From NCBI RefSeq assembly GCF_036588685.1, contig NC_086374.1, forward strand, positions 22,684,886 through 22,748,885: a DNA stretch of 64,000 bases. The letters are read 5' to 3'. The notes beneath the pieces were generated by a model. It was given only the letters and a program-made list of their open reading frames with translations. It had not been told where the DNA came from and did no database searches. The position numbers and the translations under genes were made by a program. Below, one piece after another: positions 25,401 through 37,300 of the stretch. Position 1 is the first letter of the stretch; each line of letters begins with the position of its first letter. Source of the stretch: Mytilus trossulus (Eukaryota > Mollusca > Bivalvia > Mytilida > Mytilidae).

Positions 25401-28400
25401 AAGATGCAACCTTTCGGAATGAGGAAATTGCATCCTTCAACACTCAAGATGCAACCTTTCGGAATGAGGAACTTGCAGTGCCACCCTTCAACACTCAAGA
25501 TGCAACCTTTATGTCATCATCGAAGAAAACTTTGACATCTACTGTTAAAGATGAAATGTCTTTTGGCACTGAGAACACCGCATCTACTAACCATTCTTCA
25601 TCTTTTGACGGATCGTCTCATATCGGACAATCAGGTTTGGTAATTTCAGATGTACATGTCAACTCGTCTTTTTCGTCAAATCAACTACTAGTAAACGATT
25701 CATTGTTTGCTCTAGAAGAAAACATGAATGATTCTCTTGCAGTAAGTATTGATTTTGAAAAACCAGTTTCGGTAAATGAAACATTTGCATCTTCCTTGAA
25801 TGGAGGTATATTGTCAACTATTACACTGGAAGATAATTCCAAACTATCACCGGCAGCTAGAGATGTATCAATAGATTCAAATGGAACCACTGTATTTGCT
25901 GATACAATATCTGAGTCTCCAACTTTCTCTGACATATCTCCAATTATTTCTGGTGAATCACTTTGGATTGTAAATGGAACTGATAAATCAGTTCAAGACG
26001 GAAATATCACCATGCTGTCCTCAATAAAAGACTTATCGAAATCTGCTAACAGTTTACTCATTGAACAATTGGATTCTAAAGATGTCGATTTACTGACTGG
26101 GACTACAGCAGTTATTTTTGAATCGATTAGTAATAATATATCGTCAACTTCAATGACAGCTGAAACGAATTTCAAACAGATATCATCAAATCTCAAACAA
26201 GAAGAACAAATACCATTTGACGTAATAAACTCTATTTCTGATGTAGACTTTAATAGCAAAATTGACACAATGAATGATTTTTCTTCCTTTGATTCTAATG
26301 TAGTCGCAGTAAATTCCGTTCCAACGGGAACTTTTACTAAGAGGACTGATAATTCTATGGCTGCTGTAGTTGTTGATCTTGTGCCATCATCGGTTTTGGA
26401 AAAAGAAAAAATAACCGTCTCTCCAGAATTTTATTTTCCTATGGTGGAAACTACAACCGCCAATGATAGCAGTCCTATGTTCTTTCCTGAACCACTTTCT
26501 TCTGATATTCTTTCTTTCGACAGAACTTCAGCAGTGTCCTCTAATTTGCATGATGTGTCTTCAAATACTCTCTTAAATGGTTCAACTGTGGTTACGGACT
26601 CATTGGTGGATTCTTCTGTTTCAAGCATGCCAAACGTTTCGTCATTAGACGAATTAGTTTCTACAAATACAATGTCAGATTCATCTATTTCAGCCCTCCA
26701 AGGAGACGTCAATGCGGATTCAACGATGACAGTGGAAAGTTCAGGCATTTCTAGAGGCACGAAAATATCAGATATAACTGTATTTCCAGGTACTCTAAAT
26801 AACTCTTTTTCGTCAACTTCTAGCGTATCAGCAGTAGAAACACCATTAGATATATTTCCAGGTGAAATGGTTGTTGATTCAACAAGCAACAACACATCAA
26901 TTGAACCAGTTTCTACAAATTCTTCTGTAATCACAAGAATTTCAGATGCTTCAATGTTAGGCTCATCCGTAGACATGCCAATGGACAATGCTGGTAATTC
27001 TAATGGCGATGCCTTCAATACTGATGCATCTGTAAGTTTTTTCCCGGACAATGCTGGTAATTCAAATGGCGATGCTTTCAATACTGATGCACCTGTAAGT
27101 TTTTTCCCGGATAATGGCTTTGATTCACAGGGTACTTTCGGTTCAACTAGTTCATCTATTGCAGAAGACATCAATGTAATTACATCAGTCACTAAAAGTT
27201 CTACTGCTTCTTCAAGTAGTGCCATTACTGATAGTTCATCTTTCACACGAGAAGGTTCCGGAAGTGATCTATCTGCTTTGTCTGTGAATCCCCCTGTTAC
27301 AGATGCCTTACGATTTGGAGCTAACGACAACTTGTCGTTACAGAAGTTTCCTACAACTGAAAATCAAGTTGTAACAGTTGTGACTGTTGAAACCCCAGTG
27401 CAATCTTCATTTTCTGAATCAAATAGTTTGAGTGTTGAGTCTCTTAGAGAGGAAACAGTTCCAGCAGAGACCAGAATAACAAATATGAAATTTTCAGATA
27501 CAACAGATCTCGACCCAATGACATTTGATCCAACATTTCCATCATTCCCAGAAAGTGGAACGGACTTGACATCATTTGCTGAAAGTAGAACAGTTAATCA
27601 AATTATACCAAATGATTCATCGATGTCAGCTGTAGTAACCGGTGCTGTTTCTTCAACTACATCATCAGTAAATGGTAAATAAAATTGCATCCTTAGTGGA
27701 TTGGTGAAAGATTAACGTTTGTAGTAATGTGAAGTATTCGTGGGAGGTGGAGGTAATAATCACGTGATAAAACATTAACCTCTTCTTAATTTCTATTTTG
27801 AACAATATAACTTGCATTTTATTTCCTAACTTTTTCACTAGTTAATATGTTTCACAATGTATAATTATTTTGTGTATTAAGATTGTTCTTACTAATAAAA
27901 ATGTTGGAAGTTGTGTTGGTTTTAAATTACCACTTATCATACTTATGTAAAGGAATATTAAGACATTTCTTTTTAATGTTTACTATATGTATACGTTTAA
28001 ATAGGGATTTGAACATTTTATTAGTATTAACTTATCTTCCTTTTCAGCATGAGTAATCGATATTGGTGAAAGACTAACACCGAAACTTAATTCCAAAAGT
28101 AACAAATCTAACTGCATTTGCATTGTATTAATAATCTTCTCCGTCATTTTATGATTTTCAGATCATTCCTTTCCTTCGCAGTTATTTTAGATGTTTCCGA
28201 GGTTATTATGAAATAAAACTTTAACTGAAGTTCATTTCAAGGTTTCCTAATTTAATTGTTTGATTAGCAGTACCGTTTTTGTGTATGAATACGATTGAAT
28301 GAAAAGTAAAATCACAAAAATACTTAACTCCGAAGCAAATCACATGTTTATGAAATTATGTAAATGCCTATAGTGAGAACATCATCTATAAAATTGAGAG

Positions 28401-31400
28401 TGTGAATGGGGAATATGTCAAAGAGGCAACAATCCGACCAAAGTGCAGATACATATAACGCTAAGGTAATAATTATGTTTAACTTCTTTACAAATATACA
28501 TTGACTTACTGTCAAATACATATGTTTTTTTTAAACATGATGCAGTAAACGTAATTGATTTGGTCTGTTTATTTACTTTGTAAGAATCCATATAGTTATT
28601 AAAGGTACCAGTATTATAATTTAGTACGCCATGCGCGCGTTTCGTCTCCATAAGACTCATCAGTGAGGCTCATATCAAAATATTTATAAAGCCAAACAAG
28701 TACAAAGTTGAAGAGCATTGAGGTACCAAAATTCCGAAATACGGTCATCTATGCCTGGGATAAGAAAATCCTTAGTTTTTCGAAATTTCAAAGTTGATCT
28801 AATATTGACAAGCTCGTTTAAATCTTTATAAAGTGTATAGTGTAAGATTTTTATAAATCGATGTTTTTCTTTTATTTAAAATCATCTCAATATGCATATT
28901 ATTATCAATCAAAATTTAAAACATTATTGCAGCAGGAGATTCAAATATTGGTTCAGCCAATTCAGAAGCCATATTTCCGAACGTTTCGCCAGTTTCATTT
29001 TCGTTAACAGTGAATGGTACGGTAAAATGAGTCAAAGAATGCTTGTAGTTTCTAGTTTTAGTTTTAGCTGTGCTGATTTCATTGCAATTCGTATATGAAC
29101 TTCCTTATACTCTGTTTACTGTTGTTTTGTCGTTTAGTCCGTTAGTAGAAGCTACAAATAAGATATATTGTCCCATTCTGTTCTGTGTTTTTTTACATGT
29201 ATCAGTCGATATCAAACCAATGGCTATTCAAGATTTAAAAGACATAGATAAAACCTGTCTAGCATCTTATGATAGATATTTAGAAAAATATGTATAACTA
29301 GTAACAAAAATTTATCAAAAACGAGTGGAATCAACTGTCATACTCCTGACTTGGTACAGGCATTTGAAAATAATAGGTTAAACCTGTATAAGGAAGTATT
29401 TATACGAATGAAACGTGTGCACATAGGATAGATTCATTTTGTGTTGGTTGTTAAATTTTGAATACCGGTATTTGTTTCCATTTGGCGTTTTAATAGATAG
29501 CAAAATCATAATTTCAACCTATGTATATGTATGTATTCTGTATAATGATAGGAGGAAGATCCAAAATACATCAAATCATTGTTCCTATATTAAATGTATA
29601 ATATACTAGTATTGTACCAAAAAAAACCCCAGAAACATCAGACTTTGTCTGTACAAACTGGAGCATTTTTTTTAATTCAATTTCTTTCATGTGCAACAAA
29701 ATTTTTCATAGATGATGAAATGATATTCTAATGCAATTTTTATGTTACAATTTTTTCATCGTCAAATCCACAGTTGACTAGGCGTATCTAAGGAGGGACC
29801 CGCCGTTTTGAATTCATTGAATCGACAAATGTTCGAATACTGCTATATAATCGAAAATAAAACAACACCTACCACGAATTTGCAGTCTTAATGTAATTTT
29901 ATCCGAATTTGAATCGTACAGGTAACATAATATCCTCCAGTTTGTAAGTTTCATTTGTATGACGTCACGTTTACCCATACGTCTTTGCGCTAAAATCATT
30001 TATAAAGTGCGGATTTTTTTTTATTTGTCAAATTTAGTCATTTTATCATCGTATCATTTCTTTTTTGTAATGCATTAGAATCGGAATAACAGTACTGTTG
30101 TTGAAGTACTACAACTACAGTTCTGTTATTCCTCAATTAACGATCTGTTGTTACATTTGTTTTACTCACGTAGATTAGTGCCTGTATAGTCTGCATTTCA
30201 TTTCATATATATTATTTCAGGAAATTATTATCATGTGTATAGACGATTGTATAAGGCAGCAAACATTTTTCTCCTATGCTATGATTATAACTAAAATGCA
30301 CCAACTGTAATGTTTAGTACGTTTTTTGGAGATACTTTTTACTTTTTAGTGTGTTAATCATAAGTATAGTATTTTGAAATTTTTTCATGACAATGAATAG
30401 ATGGTCCATATATGGATGAATTATTGAAAACTAAAAATTTATATAAAATATTCTTTCATAAATAATATTAAAGCATGATTTTGTGTGATTTAAGGAGAGG
30501 AACCCGGATTAACAGCAGGTGAAATACCTCCTCCACCTCCAGTATTCCCCGCTAAAGATATAAACAACATTCCAGCATCTGCTGACGCCGAGCTGTTTCC
30601 ACCGTTTGACCTTGGAAGAGGTTCAACGCCTTTTTCTGAAAACATTCCACCCGTTCCCGCAGGTGAGATGATGGGATCCCGACAAGATTTCAGGAGAGTG
30701 AATTCCGCATCAACATTAGACGTTACAATGGTTGAACCTAATTCAAGAACCGATATTAAACCAGGTAGGTTACCTCGCCATAAAGTGTCAGTCAAATAAA
30801 TTCTCTAATTGCATTCCCTAAAAGACAGTAAGTAGTAGAATAATTTACTCATATTGATATAATACTACAGTTATTACATATTAATTTGATTATTACCTTC
30901 ATGTGTTAGTGTATATTCAACAAATTATCCAAAATTTAAGGCAAATTATTTAGAAAGATTAATGCATAATTTACTTACACAATGCGTATGAGTTATACCG
31001 TAAGTTATCATTTGGAAGATGATCCGCCCAATTTAAAGTGGATTGGATATAATTCGCAATAAAAAATAAACTGATATCTCTTTTTTTTCTGTTTCAGCTG
31101 TATCCTCGTTTCCAGGTAAAACCTTTAGTCTATCTTTCCATAAAACAATCTCCAAAATGTTTTATTTATGTCATTTTGTGATTTCATACCTTAAATGTGG
31201 AATTATGTACTATTTCGATAGCATTAGAGTCATCTGCGAACAACTTTTCAACATTTTATCGTTTTGAAACCAGTGGATTGAATTGTGTCCGCTTTACGCC
31301 CATTGTCAAACATCTCAAACACATAAAAGGCGACGTGAACAAGAAGCTTTCAATAAAGTATGCATACAGAAGTGATTTATTTAATTATGTACATGAATGA

Positions 31401-34320
31401 ATGTATAGGTATGTTGCTTTTTTGTGACCAAGGCAGATTGACAAGCTCATATCATTGACGTAGCTTAAACATGTTATCTTTGAATCAAACTACAGAGTTA
31501 CATTTTAAGTACTCCAAGCTGGTTTTGTATCGACTTCTCTTTTTGTTTTAAACGTAGCATTTTTTTTTTATATCTTCTGTACTTGCAAAACGCGTATGTG
31601 TTTCATATGAAATACCATAGGCATAGGAAACGGCATTTGTTGTTTTTAATTTAGAAGATGTTTATGATTGGACGCTGTAAATACTAAAACACACATATTT
31701 TCCGTGATGTATATGATTGTTATACTTGATATTATAATTGTAGGTGCAAATACAGCCGAGGTTACACCACCGAAAACAGGTAAACCTTATAAATATGAAA
31801 GTATTTCACTCATATATGTAGCTTAACACACCCTGTATACCGTTATATTTCCAAATGAGAGCATTATAATTAATGTGTGTTTTTAACAGTCACTTCAATC
31901 CTTTAACATCTCCATGTTATTAATTTTCATGCAAACATATAATCAAACCAACAACTCATCTGATAACTGCACGGTTATGAAAGCTTTGTGTTGCCTTGAT
32001 ACTTTATACTGCGTAAGATATGTTAATCAACTTTACATTATTTATATAATAATTATTTGTTTCCTGTTAATGAGGGGAGTATGTACAGTTTCATGAATAG
32101 TAGTTTGGAAATTTGCATATACGAAGTAACTTCATTCCTGTTCATGCCAGAAATGTGATGATTTGGATTCTTGTTCTTCGACTCGGAGCAGATATATGAC
32201 GTAGAAGACGTCGTAAATCTTTTCAAATCGTATCAAAAGTAGTTACTACGCGAAATAGATGCCAGAATTACATAGCAATCGTGTTTCAGTTTTCTTTCAC
32301 ATGAACATGCGAACACTTTCTTTTTATATATATTCATTTAAAAATAAATGTAAAAATACACTTTCACATATTTGCATGTAATTTGAAATGGTTCCGAATT
32401 GAAATGTGACAACTAGAATGAAATAACAAAAAATACCATTTCAGCGCTTTTAAAGAACAAGATATTTTCCTAAAGGAATACCAGTTTTTTTATGTTCAAA
32501 TATTTCGACAATATTACAAACTAATCGAAAATTTCGCTCTTTTTTCTCAGATTTTTAAACGACAAGACGTCATTGTCATTAATACTCTGTACCAACTCCC
32601 CTTAATCTGACAATGTTAATATATGTTACAATATATTGTTGCTGGCTTGCCTACGCTTTAATTTCTAACATTATCACAACCTTCCTTTGTAATCTGTAGA
32701 TTATATAACTTTATTTTTAAACGCATGAGGTGTAAAAAAAAACCTTTGAAATCATATATATATATTGTAATAATCTGTTCTCACAAGGTCAGAATATGCC
32801 ATGAGGCGCACTCCTGGTTTAATTGATAAATGTATCCGTTTCACTAATTGTTGTCTTGCATTGCTTCTGCACACTATTGCTTTACAGGAATATATCAGCG
32901 CGGAAATGGACTTGTCATGGCAGTCCTTGATCTTACTAATGCTGACAAAAATAATCTTGGTGAAATGATGCAAATTCTCCAAAATCTTATTGATGAGCGA
33001 AATAGTAAGTCAGTCTTCAATATTTAACAACGATGCAGAAAACCGAATGTTTTTTTTACCTTATGGGTCATCAGTTTTTGTGGCGTTATTTTTTCATGTT
33101 TACTAGTCAGTCCTGCACTTTACCAATTATTTTAATTTACGAATTAATTCATGTATGCATGCTTAACTTTGTTCAAGAGTTTGAGGGATTTGCTAATCCA
33201 CCACATTATAATATGAAATAGAATATGATACTAACAATAACGTATAGACTTATAACTTATAGTTATAACTGTTTTCATTCGTATTTCTCTAAGAACGATA
33301 TAAATGAAGCTACAAAAAATATCATTATCAATTAATAACTTCATTATGATCCTACATGTCATTATAATTTTTATAAACACTTTTTTTTATTCACTCAAAT
33401 CTCAATAATGTGTAAGGTAACATATAGCTTAACATTGTATTTTAAATTCTGCACATTTGATGCATATATTCTTTTTTCTTTTATTTGTGTTTGTTTACAT
33501 ATACCGGTATGTTGGTAGAATGAATTAAGGTCAATTGATAGAATTACAGAAACACCATTGGTGCATAATCTGAGTTGCGATCTTTATGACTGAAAATTAC
33601 AAGAAAAATCAAATATTTTGGTTTTGAAAACAGCATGTTTTGAGAACAGTATCTGTCAATGTGGAGATCGTTTTGTGCTAGACATTGGAATTTCAAAGAA
33701 ACAGTTATAAATTGACGTGTAGTGCAAATAATGGGCCTTTTATTTCTCTGGCAAACTTGAAGGCTATGCAAATATTTGTTAAAGTCTATCAAAAGGAGCT
33801 TTGTGACCAGTATTCTATCTAGATAAGACGAAACATAAAAAAAAATTACAGTAATTTCATAACGAGAAAATAAAAAACCTAAAATAGAACATAAGCAACG
33901 ATTTTCCATGGCATTAAATGATTTCCAAAGAATCAAAAGTTCTTACCCAATTTAATCCTGTAGGAATTGTATACTATTACCATGAAAGAAATTGAGAATT
34001 GTTAAAAACTTTAATCAATGAAGATGCCCCTCCAAAACATAAATCAGTGAAAATTATTTCATGCATATTCAAACAAGGTTGAAAAGTAGTCCGTTACTTA
34101 AGTACTACAGTGTGAAAAAAAGAAGACGAGGTATGATTGCCAATGAGAAAACTCTCCACAAGAAACCAAAAGACACAGAAATTAACACCTTTAGGTCACC
34201 GTACGGCCTTCAATAATGAGCAGATGTCAGCTATAAAGGCCCCGAAATAACAAATTCAAAATTCAAACAATTCAAACGAGAAAACTATCGGCCTAATTTA
34301 TGTACAAAAATTGAACGAAA

Positions 34321-34351
<31 letters not shown>

Positions 34352-37300
34352 GTTAGCGGGATCCCTACCCTCTCGCTAACCTCGGACAGTGGTTAAACAG
34401 TACAACATAAGAACAAACTATAAAAATCAGTTGAAAAAGGTTAAACTCAACAGATGAATACAAATCGAAACTCATCTAAAAAAACGTCGACCATTAAGAG
34501 AAGTTTTAACTGTCATGATAAAAGAATGGCTTAATTAAAAAAAAAAAAAAACACTTGCAGATTCGGCGTCAATATTTTGATATAAACCAGTGTATGTATT
34601 CCTTACAACCACACTCAGGTCTACTGATGATGGTCTTCATATTTAGATCCTGTATGTCCATACTCCAGTCGCAGTAGGACAGAAGCGTTATAGTTTTGAT
34701 ACCGTAAGAGCTAACACCATTCTGATCGAATAAAGAAAGTTATAACTCAGAGACGACAAAAAGAAACTTACAAAAAATTCTAACAATGCGACAAAAACTT
34801 GGCTACTTATATCTTGAAGAAAAAACCGTTATCCAATATCAAGGAATACTAATTTAAGGAACTTTAATCAAGAGGATATAAAAAAGATACGAAGCATAAA
34901 TTATTTTAATTAGATTGAATGAAATATTTTTCTTTTTCAGAAAATAGGTATTTCCATAAACTATAAAAAATAATTCATCTTGTTTTTTGTGTCAAAGAAT
35001 ATTTAGTGATTTTATAACATTACTGAAATGTATATTTAGACAGACAACGTGAATATGTTGTCTCGTAAAACTGCAACAAGTATCTATCAATATTCGGGCA
35101 TTCTTTTCCAGAAGTACATTTCTTTTTTCTTTACTCTATGATTTTTGTTTTTAAGTTAATGATTCATAATTGTTGAGCAATATTACAAATAAACTTGTCT
35201 TGTTCTTTTATACATATAAAACTCATACTTTAATAATTTCCATTGTTGCATTAAATGTAAATACAAATATAAATTGCAAATGATAAGCTATGTCCTTCTA
35301 CGTCGAAATTCATTCTATAAAATGTTGACGATATCCGAGCTTAATTGACAGTACCTTGTATGAATACTGCGTGTCATTTAGATACTTATAAAGCAATTAG
35401 AAAATGCAACTTCAATTTGTTTTAACGTGAATATTTATACTTTTAAGCACAAATATAAATAACCTTCCTTGAAAAGACACTTTGTTATGTTCAAACCTAG
35501 GTAAGAATTTATAACAAATTTTCTTATATACATATGTGCAAATGAAATGGCCCATATTGTTTTCAATTTAATTGTAATATCGAATACTTGCATCCCTTAC
35601 CAACTACCATATACCCTTTAGTTTATCATATGATAAACGTTTTAGTAATTAATACTTATCTAACGTACCACTTATTTTTTATGCAGAACTAAGAACTGAT
35701 TTACTTCATTTTGTGACTTTTTCCGCTTTCAAGTAACGCCTACTTTTAAAAAAGAAACTTCAAAAACGGTGCTAGATTGTATTTGGCTAAATTTAATATA
35801 TTTAAGTATTTGATTATTCGAGTTATACAATACCGTTGAATCTTCCAATAGGAAACATGGCAGCTCCAGTAATGACCGAACCTACAGAAGCACCATCATT
35901 TTCCGAATTTCCTAGTGCAAATTTCGAGTCCAGCTTTCCTGGAGCTGGTACATCCAGCTTTCCTGGAGCAAGTACCTCCAGTATCCCTGAGTCAGGTACG
36001 TCCAGTTTTCCTGGAGCAGGTACAGACGTAGCATCAAGTTTCCCCGGAATGGGAAGTCCTGTAGAATCCCCAAAATCGAGTGTCTCAATATCTGGATCAG
36101 AAGTGCCATTTGTTGCATCCGGTTTTCCTGGAAGCGAGGCTAGGTCTGAAGTTAACAGTTTTCCAGGATCAGATTTTATATCTGCACCATCTGCTAATCA
36201 AGCAACTGAAACTCCATCTGGAATGGCTACCTTTCCAGGATCTGGATCTAACATGTCAGGTTTCCCAGGTATGCGAACTGAAAAATCTTCAACAGTTTCT
36301 ACATCCAAAGGGGTAGTACCACCAGGAACAGTATCCGGGATAGAGGGTTTCGAAAGAACAGAATCTCCATTGTCATCCAGTATTGGTGGGGTGCCAAGTA
36401 AGTCATGAAGGTATGCTTGCTTTTATTACTAGCTTAGCTTATGCAAATACACTATATACATGTATGATCTTTCAAACAATTTTTCCTAGAGTATAATACA
36501 CATGGTAGAGCGACATGGTCGCTCTCAAAATACTGCAAACATATATACATGATATATTTAATTTTATAAACGATTTCAAATTCAGACCTTTTCCGGTACT
36601 CATTTTCACAATAAAAAATGTATAACTAAAAATTTCTATTTTGGTTGAAGTGACCATGATTATATCATTGATTGTATGCTTCCATAACTGTTATTATTAG
36701 TATTAAGTGTTAAAATAGCCACAGAACATTCTTTAATGTTTCTTGTTTAATTGATTGTAATTTGCCAGAGGGTTTAAAATGTTATTTAGATAACGCCTCT
36801 TTTGCAATGCACAATAACTGATATGGTGTCTTAATTCATGACACAAACATTCCTAACCACATTTGAAAACATGGAAAGGAACAAACCTTTATTGTGATTT
36901 TTCGTCCTTAATAGTAAAAGTATGACTCTTCAAATGGGGTGAAAGCTCATATAAAAAAGAAGATGTGGTATGATTGCCAATGAGACAACTATCCACAAAA
37001 GACCAAAATGACACAAACATTAACAATTATAGGTCACCGTACGGCCTTCAACAATGAGCAAATCCCATACCGCGTATAGTCAGCTATAAAAGGCCCCGAT
37101 TAGACAATGTAAAACAATTCAAACGAAAAAACTAACGACCTTATTTATGTAAAAACAAATGAACGAAAAACAAATATGTAACACATAAACAAACGACAAC
37201 CACTGAATTACAGGCTCCTGGCTTGGGACAAGCACATACATAAATAATGTGGCGGGGTCAAACTAAAAAAAAGTCTATCATTGGTTTTAGTAAATTAGAT

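Noticed and set aside
24780..25535. 251-aa plus-strand and 234-aa minus-strand open frames over the 51-bp repeats
   Set aside because: Both exist only because a repeat length divisible by three keeps every frame open. They lack start context and the third frame is the continuation of exon 12.
26431..27330. 299-aa minus-strand open frame
   Set aside because: Antisense shadow of the Ser/Thr-rich exon 12; composition is what the complement of that exon predicts.
28049..28060. Acceptor TTCCTTTTCAG after exon 12 as an alternative last exon
   Set aside because: It would give an immediate TGA; possible but there is no support, and exon 13 continues the frame.
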